Assembly (NCBI RefSeq): GCF_026013645.1
Contig: NZ_CP110224.1
Coordinates: 3,658,001 to 3,722,000, forward strand
From: Virgibacillus natechei
GTDB taxonomy: Bacteria; Bacillota; Bacilli; Bacillales; Amphibacillaceae
Direction of reading: 5' to 3'
Length of the DNA: 64,000 nucleotides
Part shown: positions 42,999 to 51,328 of the stretch, one piece after another
Layout: each line of letters begins with the position of its first letter
Position numbering within the stretch: position 1 is the first letter of the stretch
The notes under the pieces: model-generated
The model's input: only the letters and a program-made list of their open reading frames with translations
Told to the model about the DNA's origin: nothing
The model's database searches: none
Program-made: the position numbers and the translations under genes

Positions 42999-43191
42999 GG
43001 TATGCCTCCTCTATATACTTTTAACCTTCAAAATGCTCTTGAATTAGACTTTCAAGCATTTTGACTTCTCCGTCCATGTACCTGATTTCCACCATAATTA
43101 ATAGAAGTTCAATCTATCTGTTAGGGACCACCGAAAATTCATGATACGATATATTAAAATCTAAATTTTCTATAATCAGGGTAGGGATGCA

Positions 43192-43551
43192 ATGCGTAAT
43201 AAAAAATTAGACAAAGAATCCTTAAACAGCATTATAAATAATTTTAAAACCTTTTACAGGGATAAATTTGCTACCAAACATATGAGAAATACAGCTCAAC
43301 TAACAAGTTTAAAAGAATTTAACTATGATCATTTTCTTGATAAATACAAAACAAAATTCCTTAATAATAATGATGATACGTTAAGTATAGCAAAATCTTT
43401 AATTTATCAACAAATTTTAGGCCAATCAGTTAACATACTATTTGAGCAGTGATTTCAAGAACATTATAAAATAATTTTCAAGGACTTTTTATCACCTATT
43501 CCTGGAATCGACATTGAATTTATGGACAAACTCGATGGGAGAACAAGTTTT
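43192..43551 (+). pseudogene. N-terminal remnant of a type II restriction endonuclease, with internal stop
   Basis: ATG at 43192 (AGGG upstream) opens a frame of 86 codons that stops at TGA 43450-43452; the same frame continues without a gap for 33 codons up to 43551. SIAKSLIYQQILGQSVNIL before the stop and PGIDIEFMDKLDGR after it resemble, in order, the conserved LGTSINT and DIEFxDxxDGR blocks of PmeII/Eco47II-like restriction enzymes. The rest, including the QxK of the active site, is missing where the glycerate kinase gene begins. It is dead and truncated; no methyltransferase is near. Confidence 0.55.
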
Positions 43552-43570
43552 GACGAAGGAGGACTCTACC

Positions 43571-44701
43571 ATGAATATTATAGTAGCACCAGACTCATTC
43601 AAAGGAAGCTTAACATCCATTCAAGCCGCGACAACCATGAGACGAGCCATTCACTCGATCAATCACAAAGACAACGTTATCTCCAAACCTATGGCTGATG
43701 GCGGTGAAGGAACAGTTGACGCACTCCAATCCTCATCAGACGGGGAACAAATAACACTTTCCTGTACCGGTCCATTGGGCGAAAAAATCGAAACCTATTA
43801 TGCGATAATCGATGGCAACACAGCTGTGATTGAAGTCGCAAACATAGCCGGCCTTGTCCAGGTAACGGAGCAGGAGCGAAATCCAGATACGACCACAACG
43901 TATGGCCTTGGAGAAGTTATCCGCGGGGCATTGGATCGTGGCTGTACTTCTTTCATTATTGGACTTGGTGGTAGCGCAACGAATGACGGTGGACTTGGTA
44001 TGTTGCGCGCGCTCGGAATGAAAGCATGGGATGATAACGGACAGGAAATTGGTATTTTCGGTAAAGACATACGAAAAATAAATAAAGTTAGCTTCGATAA
44101 GATAGACCGGCGATTAAGTGCCGTTTCGATAAAAGTAGCTTGTGATGTGGAAAACCCTCTCTATGGAAATAATGGTGCAAGTGCGGTTTACGGGCCGCAA
44201 AAAGGAGCAACAAGGGAGCAGGTAGTAGCTTACGATAAAGCCTTCGAACGTTTTGCTTTGATTATTGAAAGACAACATGGCGAAAAGTATCACGACGTGG
44301 CAGGAGCAGGAGCTGCTGGGGGACTCGGTTTCGCTTTGCTGATCCTCGGCGCTAAACTCGTCTCAGGTGCAGAGCTAGTCGCAGAAGCCGCTAATCTAAA
44401 ACAGGTGATCAAGCAAGCTGACCTTGTGATTACCGGTGAAGGTCAAAGTGATGAACAAACCTTATACGGGAAGGCTCCAGGGTATATCGCAAATTTGGCG
44501 AACGCATACCATGTTCCAGCCATCTTAGTTTCTGGTTCACTTACAGGCGATCAAGATAAGCTCCGCAGTCAGTTCCAAGGTTGCTTTTCGATTATCACTA
44601 GTCCGATGACGATTCAAGAGTGTATGGAACAGGCAGAAGAACTTCTGTTTAATCAAACGAAACAAGTCATGCATTTCATTCATGCTATGCAAAATAAATA
44701 G
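43571..44701 (+). CDS. glxK: Glycerate 2-kinase (GlxK/GarK family)
   Basis: A 376-residue kinase phosphorylating glycerate with ATP to a phosphoglycerate. The N-terminus MNIIVAPDSFKGSLTS is diagnostic; KPMADGGEGTVDAL, FIIGLGGSATNDGGLGML and DLVITGEGQSDEQTLYGKAP complete the family pattern. ATG at 43571 has GAAGGAGG 9 bases upstream; the open frame to 43514 belongs to the restriction-enzyme remnant. Single gene, cytosolic. Confidence 0.92.
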   Translation: MNIIVAPDSFKGSLTSIQAATTMRRAIHSINHKDNVISKPMADGGEGTVDALQSSSDGEQITLSCTGPLGEKIETYYAIIDGNTAVIEVANIAGLVQVTEQERNPDTTTTYGLGEVIRGALDRGCTSFIIGLGGSATNDGGLGMLRALGMKAWDDNGQEIGIFGKDIRKINKVSFDKIDRRLSAVSIKVACDVENPLYGNNGASAVYGPQKGATREQVVAYDKAFERFALIIERQHGEKYHDVAGAGAAGGLGFALLILGAKLVSGAELVAEAANLKQVIKQADLVITGEGQSDEQTLYGKAPGYIANLANAYHVPAILVSGSLTGDQDKLRSQFQGCFSIITSPMTIQECMEQAEELLFNQTKQVMHFIHAMQNK

Positions 44702-44870
44702 ACAGCACGAATTGGATGTTAGCTTACAGAATATCCAAGCTCGCCAAATTTCAAACGCTCGACCGTCTAATTGTTAGATAATGATTTTCTCCAGCAATGG
44801 ATATGCTAAACTAGCAATATCACTAATTTTCATATTAGTATGACTTAATCTTGTTAAAAGGAGTCCTAAA

Positions 44871-46022
44871 ATGATTACACTGATTAAAAATGGTGAGGTA
44901 TATTCTCCAGATTACCTCGGAAAGCAATCCATCTTAGTTTTCGGAGATGAAATTGTAAAAATAGATGAAGTTGATGAGGATAAGCTACTTGATATTGGGT
45001 TAGATGTGACCATTATTGATGCGGAAAACGCCATTGTAACACCTGGTCTCATTGATCCACATGTTCACTTAATTGGTGGCGGAGGTGAAGGCGGGTTTGC
45101 CACAAGAACACCGGAGATACAATTGAGTGATATCATAAATTCTGGCATCACCACCGTTGTGGGATTATTAGGAACGGATGGAACAACCAGACATATGACC
45201 TCCCTATTAGCCAAAGCAAGGGGGCTAGAGGAAGAGGGGCTGACTACTTATATTTATTCTGGAAATTATCATGTTCCAACACCTTTCATTACGTCCTCTA
45301 TAAAAGATGATGTGATCCTTATTGATAAAGTAATTGGGGCTGGCGAGATTGCCATTTCGGATTCAAGGTCGGCTCAGCCTTCCCTTCATGAATTAGCCAA
45401 ACTAGTGTCAGAAGCAAGAATAGGTGGTTTATTAAGTGGAAAAGCAGGGGTAACCCATTTTCACGTTGGTCCTGGAAAAGAAAAGCTCTCCCTATTGCAT
45501 CAACTTATAGACAACTATGAAATTCCACCTTCCAAGCTTTATGCAACACATATTAATCGAAGTAAGGAATTAATCGATGATGCGATCTCACTTAGCAAAA
45601 AGGGATCCTTCGTTGACATTACTGCTGGAGATGAGACTGGAGAATTGATTCTTTATTTTAAAAATAACGGAGGCGATCTAAACCAATTAACGCTGTCTTC
45701 GGATGGAAATGGGAGTTTACCCAAGTTTAATCTAGAAGGAGAATTAATCGGTTTCGGGATTGCAAGTCCAAAAACATTGTATCAACAAGTCATTTCTGCT
45801 GTAATCGATTATCATGTTCCGCTTTCAGAAGCGCTATCCTTCGTAACAAGTAACACTGCTGAAGCATTGAATCTTCCTAAAAAAGGACAATTAAGAGAAC
45901 ACGGAGATGCAGATATACTAATACTGGATAGAGATACGTTACAAATTGAACACGCATTTGCTAAAGGAAAGCAAATGATTATGAACAAAGAGACGATCGT
46001 AAAAGGTACGTTTGAAATATAA
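44871..46022 (+). CDS. iadA: Isoaspartyl dipeptidase (beta-aspartyl-peptidase)
   Basis: A 383-residue amidohydrolase with a binuclear zinc site: HxH in LIDPHVHLIG (about residue 64-66), further His in THFHVGPG and ATHINRS, and Asp in LSSDGNGS. IGGGGEGGF right after HVH and the conserved Tyr-containing SGNYHVPTP support IadA, which hydrolyses dipeptides with isoaspartyl bonds from damaged proteins. AAAAGGAG precedes the ATG. It may work with the peptide-binding lipoprotein encoded 375 bases further on. Confidence 0.92.
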   Translation: MITLIKNGEVYSPDYLGKQSILVFGDEIVKIDEVDEDKLLDIGLDVTIIDAENAIVTPGLIDPHVHLIGGGGEGGFATRTPEIQLSDIINSGITTVVGLLGTDGTTRHMTSLLAKARGLEEEGLTTYIYSGNYHVPTPFITSSIKDDVILIDKVIGAGEIAISDSRSAQPSLHELAKLVSEARIGGLLSGKAGVTHFHVGPGKEKLSLLHQLIDNYEIPPSKLYATHINRSKELIDDAISLSKKGSFVDITAGDETGELILYFKNNGGDLNQLTLSSDGNGSLPKFNLEGELIGFGIASPKTLYQQVISAVIDYHVPLSEALSFVTSNTAEALNLPKKGQLREHGDADILILDRDTLQIEHAFAKGKQMIMNKETIVKGTFEI

Positions 46023-46049
46023 TACGTTATCGCAGTATAACAGGCAGTA

Positions 46050-46080
46050 AAACCCCCACTGAATGAAATTTTACTTTATC
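46050..46080 (+). repeat. Short repeat R5, copy 2
   Basis: CCCCCACTGAATGAAATTT and TACTTTATC, 27 bases after the iadA stop codon; one arm only, as in copy 1. Confidence 0.5.
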
Positions 46081-46185
46081 ATTCATGGAACTGTTGAACC
46101 TGCTACATAGCATGATTACATGCATTTTTGCATCTCCAATTGGGTAAACTATACATAATGTTGCTCAGCCAAGGAGGGTTAGCGA

Positions 46186-46305
46186 ATGGAAAGCACAGAA
46201 GCATTTGTAAGGAAATTTCAAGAAACCAAGAAGAAAGATGAGCTGAATAGAGCGAAACAAGGTAGTCGTAATCGATCAGATAGATTACCAAGTAAGCGAC
46301 ATTAA
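46186..46305 (+). CDS. DUF4023-like small protein (39 aa)
   Basis: AAGGAGG lies 8 bases before an ATG that opens 39 codons. The product starts MESTEAFVRKFQETKKKDEL and ends SDRLPSKRH, matching the pattern of the DUF4023 family (short, charged, xLPxKxH ending) that occurs in Bacillaceae. Function unknown. Isolated between iadA and a bidirectional terminator. Confidence 0.75.
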   Translation: MESTEAFVRKFQETKKKDELNRAKQGSRNRSDRLPSKRH

Positions 46306-46347
46306 TCCCAATTGTTCACCACAACTGCAATAAGCTGCATAAGCAGA

Positions 46348-46384
46348 TAAAAGCCAAGCTCACATACCGCGAGCCTGGCTTTTA
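46348..46384. terminator. Bidirectional terminator
   Basis: AAAAGCCAAGCTC / GAGCCTGGCTTTT stem (one G-T pair) between the DUF4023 gene and the convergent lipoprotein gene. Confidence 0.75.
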
Positions 46385-46396
46385 CCATTCAACTTA

Positions 46397-47998
46397 TTAA
46401 TTTAATGTAACATCCTGTAATTGATACAAACCTGATGCATCTGCCCAGAATCCTTCTACATTATCTCGATGAGCCATAATATGTGCTGGGTGATACAAGA
46501 ATGCCATTGGTGCTTGTTCGTTCAAGTACTCCGTTGCTTCAACATATAACTCCAATCGAGTATCTTCATCTTGCTCCACACGTGCTTCATGTAGCATTTC
46601 GTCAAATGTTTCATCTTCCATAAATGATCGATTACCTGTTGCTCCAACGTTATGGGAGTGGAACATCATATGCAATGGGTAATCTGCGTCAGCTGTCCCT
46701 AGAGAAAGCCCTAGAATAAACATTTCGTGTTCTCCATTAGCCGTGCTATCTAAATAAGCTCCCCATTCAACAATTTCGATAGAAGCATCGATACCAATTT
46801 CGGCTAATTCATTCTGTGTATATGTTGCAATATCAATACGCTCTTGAGAGTCATTTGTCCATATCTCTGTTTCAAAGCCATCTTCATAGCCTGCTTCAGC
46901 TAATAAATCTTTTGCTTCTTCAATATCATATTCATGTGCTTCTACATCTTCACTATAACCAAATTGTGTTTCGTTGATTGGTCCTACAGCTTCTTCACCA
47001 GTTCCTTCCAAAATTCCCTCAATCATAGCCTCTCTATCAACTACTTTTGAAATAGCTTGACGAACTAATGGATCATCGAATGGTTCTTTTTGCATATTAA
47101 ATCCAAGGTATGTGATACTCGCTGCATCTCGCATGTAAACATGCGCTTCCTCTGCATTTTCTATTTGACCCATATCACTTGCTGTTAGTGGATCAATAAT
47201 ATGCGAATCTCCAGTCTCCATCTCCGCCACACGGGTTAGATCCTCAGGTACCACTTTAAATGTAACAGTATCTACATTAGCGTTGTCACCCCAATAGTCT
47301 TCATTATTTGCAAGAACAATTTCTGCACCAGGGTCCCAACTTTCAAATTCAAACATTCCTGTCCCTACTGGATTTTCGTTAACATACGCACCATGTTGTT
47401 CGCCCTCTTCTACAGCTGCATAATCGGCTTCAATGATTTCTGGACTAAGTATACTGGAAGCATAATGAGCAAAATGTGCTGGAAGAGGCGCAAAAGGATC
47501 CTCTGTTACTAATTGAACTGTATGATCATCCACGACAATAACTTCTTCTATAAGATCAAATAGAACAGCACGCGGTGAGGCAAGTTCCTCATCCAAAATT
47601 CGTTCGACATTCATTTTTACGACTTCTGCATTGAATTCAGATCCGTCATGAAACGTCACGCCTTCCTCAAGCTCAAACTCCCATACGTCATCTTCTATTG
47701 CTTCCCAATCCTTGGCAAGAAGAGGCTCTAGTTCCATATCTTCATCAAATTTCAATAACGTTTCATAAATATTGATTTGAATATTACCCGACGGAACATC
47801 ACTTGATGTATGTGGGTCTAGTGATGCAGCATCTGACCCTGTCCCTATAATTAAATCGTCACCTGCTTCTTCTGCACTATCACCCTCAGTTTCTGCTTCG
47901 CCGCTAGCCTCTTCATCGTCAGGCTCACTAGCACAAGCTATCAATGCAACCGACAATGCTAATAATAATACCAAAATCTTGAATGGATTTTCCTTCAT
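46397..47998 (-). CDS. Peptide/glutathione-type ABC substrate-binding lipoprotein (SBP family 5)
   Basis: A 533-residue lipoprotein: signal peptide and lipobox LIAC (Cys at about 22), then an acidic linker rich in Glu, Asp and Ser (about 25-48), then the SBP_bac_5 fold with SLDPHTSSDVPSGNIQIN, LEEGVTFHDGSEFNAEVVK and NPVGTGMFEFESW. It should bind short peptides, glutathione or nickel-chelate-like ligands outside the membrane. No permease or ATPase genes accompany it, so it must use a transporter encoded elsewhere. The acidic linker and surface suit a salt-tolerant bacterium. Confidence 0.87.
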   Translation of the reverse strand: MKENPFKILVLLLALSVALIACASEPDDEEASGEAETEGDSAEEAGDDLIIGTGSDAASLDPHTSSDVPSGNIQINIYETLLKFDEDMELEPLLAKDWEAIEDDVWEFELEEGVTFHDGSEFNAEVVKMNVERILDEELASPRAVLFDLIEEVIVVDDHTVQLVTEDPFAPLPAHFAHYASSILSPEIIEADYAAVEEGEQHGAYVNENPVGTGMFEFESWDPGAEIVLANNEDYWGDNANVDTVTFKVVPEDLTRVAEMETGDSHIIDPLTASDMGQIENAEEAHVYMRDAASITYLGFNMQKEPFDDPLVRQAISKVVDREAMIEGILEGTGEEAVGPINETQFGYSEDVEAHEYDIEEAKDLLAEAGYEDGFETEIWTNDSQERIDIATYTQNELAEIGIDASIEIVEWGAYLDSTANGEHEMFILGLSLGTADADYPLHMMFHSHNVGATGNRSFMEDETFDEMLHEARVEQDEDTRLELYVEATEYLNEQAPMAFLYHPAHIMAHRDNVEGFWADASGLYQLQDVTLN

Positions 47999-48237
47999 GA
48001 TGTTTCCCCCTTATATAAATGTGTATAATTTGATGAATTTTGTGAAAAATTTGATTAAAATTGTACGTATCACTTTTTTCGACAATTCTTTCATCTAGTA
48101 AAGTTTAGTATACCATATAAGATATCAAAGTATATTAAAAATTCTTAACGTGCAATAAAATAAGCCTAAAGACCTAATTTTAATATAACTTCTACCAAAC
48201 AGACGATAAAAACCCCTAATTATCCAATCTAACAAAA

Positions 48238-48285
48238 TAAAAGACTTATACATCCATTTCACAAATGGTTATAAGTCTTTTTTTA
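48238..48285. terminator. Terminator-like hairpin
   Basis: AAAGACTTATA / TATAAGTCTTT stem with T-runs on both strands, in the 410-base gap between the lipoprotein and the HAD gene. Probably ends the HAD gene transcript. The rest of the gap is AT-rich and shows nothing else clear. Confidence 0.6.
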
Positions 48286-48409
48286 TGGAATTACTCTTGG
48301 TCATTTTTATTTCATTGGAATGCCGTGGCGATAAGCCAGTCAATTCCCCACTTTTATTGAGAACGCGTTGGTAGGGTTTGAGGTTCTTTGGCTCGAGTCA
48401 GGCTTGGAT

Positions 48410-49285
48410 TCACACTCTTTTCTCAGCTATTTCTTCTAGCATTTCTTCAATAGCTGCCGCCACGCCGTGCTCACCGTTTGCTTTTGTTGTATAGTCGCAC
48501 ATTTCCTTTATCTCCTTCTCTGCGTTTCCCATCGCAACACCACGTCCAGCCATTTTCAACATGCTCGAATCATTGAAATTGTCACCAATTGCCATGACAT
48601 CTTTCATTTGAATTCCCATGCTCGCTGCAAGCCCCTCGAGGGCAATACCTTTCTGTGCATTTGGATGATTGAATTCAAGATTTATCTCGCCTGAAGACGT
48701 CACCACAACTCTATCATTATCCTTAAATTGGTTACGCACATTTATCAATTTATCCTTTTTCATCGAAAAACCTAATATCTTATAGATCTCAAGATTTTCC
48801 AAAGCGTAAATTTCATTATAATTTTCAATGAAGGTAACCGATTCCTCCTGTAAGCGATTCTTAGCACCTTCGCGAATTTCTGCCTCCGATAGATTTGGAT
48901 TAGCGGATTGCATCACATCAACCATCACTTCTACAAAATACTCCCTGCTCGTCGAATAGATACCATGATTTGTAAAAAATTCGATATACATATCCGTTGC
49001 CTGACAAGACCGTTGAATGTCCTTGGCAACTTCCAAATCTAACCCCACACTTCGTATTAACTTATTACCTACCTCATATGTCCTCGCTCCATTCAGACAA
49101 ATAAACGGACAATTTATCTCCGCATTCTGAAGCGGTTTGTTTGCAGCACCGTAAGATCTTCCAGTTGCAACAACAAATTTTACTCCCAAATCCATGGCCT
49201 TTTTTATGGCCTCTGCATTCTCTGCACTTATTTCACCTTGTTCATCTAAAAGTGTTCCATCTAAATCGGATGCAATTAATTTCAT
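48410..49285 (-). CDS. Cof-type HAD-IIB phosphatase
   Basis: A 291-residue HAD hydrolase: motif I LIASDLDGTLLDEQG (Asp8, Asp10), motif II VVATGRS, the C2b cap in the middle, Lys in NAQKGIALEGLA, and motif IV VMAIGDNFNDSSML. GVAMGNA follows. Cof/YbdE-like proteins dephosphorylate sugar phosphates or flavin and pyridoxal phosphates; the substrate here is not predictable. AGGAGA lies before the ATG. Confidence 0.87.
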   Translation of the reverse strand: MKLIASDLDGTLLDEQGEISAENAEAIKKAMDLGVKFVVATGRSYGAANKPLQNAEINCPFICLNGARTYEVGNKLIRSVGLDLEVAKDIQRSCQATDMYIEFFTNHGIYSTSREYFVEVMVDVMQSANPNLSEAEIREGAKNRLQEESVTFIENYNEIYALENLEIYKILGFSMKKDKLINVRNQFKDNDRVVVTSSGEINLEFNHPNAQKGIALEGLAASMGIQMKDVMAIGDNFNDSSMLKMAGRGVAMGNAEKEIKEMCDYTTKANGEHGVAAAIEEMLEEIAEKRV

Positions 49286-49473
49286 TATTTTCTCCTATCT
49301 ATAAAACAGCCCACGTTCCTTTAACTAAAGCAGGCTGTATAAAAATTAATTTGGAAAAACTATTTTCGATACTTTTATTGCTTGGTTAAATGCTAAAACG
49401 AAACGGTACCTGCACGCAACCGCGTTACCAGCATCCCCTTTCTTTCCAATTCTCAGCAAGGTAGCTTTAATCC

Positions 49474-49727
49474 TAAAGCTCTTTGCATCAGTATTGTTGT
49501 TTTTAAAATTTCGCAGTTGGTAGAAACTGCGGCGTACCCGTTGGGTTTCTTTTCGCTACGGACCGTTGCTTTCCGCGGGCACGGCTTTGCCCTGGCAAAG
49601 GGTATGTCGACGTTGTTCGCAAAGAACGGTTTTAGTCGACCTTCCTTAGGATATTCATGCGGGGTCTTCAGACACGTGCTATTCCCGCAGGAGTCAACGG
49701 TCCTCCGCTCCAATCAACCATCATAAA
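49474..49727 (-). repeat. Large dispersed repeat R3, copy A
   Basis: Read on the minus strand it starts TTTATGATGGTTGATTGGAG, contains GACTCCTGCGGGAA, ACGTGTCTGAAGACCCCGCA and GCCGTGCCCGCGGAAAGC, and ends AACAACAATACTGATG. Copy B at 55623-55864 matches end to end, except that here the centre holds a two-hairpin module (49588-49650) which is also found in repeat R2 copy 3. GC-rich for this genome. Fills the 820-base gap after the HAD gene together with copy C. Confidence 0.75.
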
Positions 49728-49790
49728 AGTGGATGACTATGTTAGTCATACAATCAAGCAATTTTGATGAAGTTACAACGCACCCTACCA

Positions 49791-49910
49791 GCGGAGGAAA
49801 TACACGGAGACTCCTGCGGGAACAGTGGCCAGAGTGAGACCCCGCAGAACGGAGTTCGAGGAGGCTCACGGGTCACCCGCGGAAAGCGTAGTGTATTTCC
49901 GTAGCGGTAT
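49791..49910 (+). repeat. Large dispersed repeat R3-related, copy C
   Basis: GCGGAGGAAATACACGG, GACTCCTGCGGGAACAG, GACCCCGCAG, GAGGAGGCTCACGG and CCGCGGAAAGCG, closed by GTGTATTTCCGTAGCGG, which pairs with the left end. It shares the internal blocks of R3 but has different ends. A solo piece of its right end recurs inverted at 55549-55573. Confidence 0.6.
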
Positions 49911-50107
49911 TACGTCGCATTCTATGGTTCTCACCCAAAAAGGTAAGTTCAGACAATTGCATACAATATATGATGAATATTATGGTTTATCAAACACTAT
50001 ATATTGTGCTTCTGAAGATTTTTTTGTACGGAGTCGACCTTTTTGGGAACTAACCATTCTATAGATATTGTGCCAAAAACAAACAATCTTTTAAAAAACA
50101 GCCAACC

Positions 50108-50662
50108 CTAAAAAGATTCTGTTTCCATTTCCCCTATTCTGCCACTCATATTTACAACATCATGGGCGAGTTTATGAAGTCGTGACAAAATTTGTTCATC
50201 AACTATTTCTTTTTTATCGTTAAAGTACGTTTCCTCTATAAAAACATACTGTGGTAAAATCATTGCTTTCATATACGAAAGAATAGGTTTTAATTGATGT
50301 TCCATTACTAAATGATGCTTGGCAGATCCAGCGGTTGAAACGATTCCTACTGTTTTGTTGGTTATTGCATCAATTGGAAGTAAATCAAATAAATTCTTCA
50401 GTGTCCCAGGAATAGATGCCTGGTAAATCGGTGTTCCAATTATTAATGCATCTGAGGTGACAATTTTATTGATTAATGCTTTCGTTTCATCTGAATAATC
50501 CTGATAAGCTCGCCCATCACAAAATTCCATTTGGTATGTTTTTAAATCGACTAATTCAACTTCTATGTTCGTATAATTCTCCTTGATATTATTTAAAACC
50601 TTCTCTACCGTAATTTTTGTTTTTGATCCAACGATAGAACCGGCAATTCCTATGACCTTCAT
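50108..50662 (-). CDS. NADPH-dependent FMN reductase family protein
   Basis: A 184-residue flavodoxin-like fold. KVIGIAGSIVGSKTKITVE is the FMN phosphate-binding loop, ALIIGTPIYQASIPGTLKNL the second flavin loop typical of SsuE/azoreductase-like reductases, and VGIVSTAGS the third. It reduces FMN or an electrophile at NAD(P)H cost in the cytosol. ATG at 50662 follows GGGGTG by 6 bases. No partner gene (such as an FMN-dependent monooxygenase) is adjacent. Confidence 0.83.
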   Translation of the reverse strand: MKVIGIAGSIVGSKTKITVEKVLNNIKENYTNIEVELVDLKTYQMEFCDGRAYQDYSDETKALINKIVTSDALIIGTPIYQASIPGTLKNLFDLLPIDAITNKTVGIVSTAGSAKHHLVMEHQLKPILSYMKAMILPQYVFIEETYFNDKKEIVDEQILSRLHKLAHDVVNMSGRIGEMETESF

Positions 50663-50855
50663 TCCATTCACCCCGTATTTTTATCTTCACGATATATCGC
50701 GTGCACGTGAGTTTCTCACTTGTATTCAATCCTATCTAGTTTAACTGATTTCCCGGCTAAAATCTTTCTTCCTGCTTGCACCGAACTGGCCAGTGTATCA
50801 TTACCAATTTTTAGGATAAAAACTAGCATTAATCGTTATTCCTTTGATATTTTTT

Positions 50856-50940
50856 TAGAAAACTTGGCATTTACCAAGCCTTTCGGTTAATGCCTTAGTT
50901 GCACTTATGCAGTAAGAAAGTTTTTATACTTTCTTATCTG
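50856..50940. repeat. Dispersed repeat R4, copy 3
   Basis: TTAGAAAACTTGGCA, a short loop, CCAAGCC, then TGCCTTAGTTGCACTTATGC and a terminal GTAAGAAAGT / ACTTTCTTAT hairpin. Simplest complete copy. Lies in the 333-base gap upstream of the flavin reductase gene, with R5 copy 3 adjoining. Confidence 0.6.
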
Positions 50941-50951
50941 CGGACAAAATA

Positions 50952-50997
50952 AAACTTCATTCAGTAGAGAGTGTTCTCCCCCACTGAATGAAGTTCT
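50952..50997 (-). terminator. Terminator hairpin formed by repeat R5
   Basis: AACTTCATTCAGT / ACTGAATGAAGTT 13-bp stem, overlapping the stop codon of the 94-residue gene; on the minus strand it is followed by TTTTATTTT. Confidence 0.7.
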
Positions 50998-51004
50998 ACT
51001 TTAT
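50978..51004 (+). repeat. Short repeat R5, copy 3
   Basis: CCCCCACTGAATGAAGTTC and TACTTTA, forming the right arm of the terminator at 50952-50997 and supplying the last codons of the gene at 50996. Confidence 0.55.
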
Positions 51005-51280
51005 ATGTGTCTTATATGCCTCGACAAACTCATGCGGTGAGCTTTTCACAGTGTAAGGGAATACCCCCTTATTGGTGTGTACATAAAGGATTCCGCCGCC
51101 ATCTCCGCCAATGGAATGATACGATATATCTAATACTTCATGTATAAGAAATTCGCGATGCTTCGTTACAATTTTTTCATCGTATAAATAGATTGTACGT
51201 TCTTGTTCAATGTCGACTTGTTCTAGGCTGTTTACTTCCCTTTCGACCTTAAAATACGGTTGTTCAGCTAACAAATACAC
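50996..51280 (-). CDS. Hypothetical protein (94 aa, PH-like)
   Basis: A 94-residue soluble protein predicted to be mostly beta strands with a final helix: RTIYLYDEKIVTKHREFLIH, ISYHSIGGDGGGILYVHTNK, then SPHEFVEAYKTHIK. The strand pattern and C-terminal helix resemble the small PH-like domain proteins of Bacillus, without a firm family assignment. GGAGGGATC precedes the ATG. The last codons lie in repeat R5. Confidence 0.62.
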   Translation of the reverse strand: MYLLAEQPYFKVEREVNSLEQVDIEQERTIYLYDEKIVTKHREFLIHEVLDISYHSIGGDGGGILYVHTNKGVFPYTVKSSPHEFVEAYKTHIK

Positions 51281-51328
51281 ATGATCCCTCCGGATTTATC
51301 AATCTTGCTTTTCATTTCGCCTCAATTT

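Noticed and set aside
49453..49713. Open frames across repeat R3, also at 55584-55838 and 55633-55872
   Set aside because: GC-rich repeat sequence stays open by chance in several frames at once; no binding site, and the translated sequence changes with the modules.
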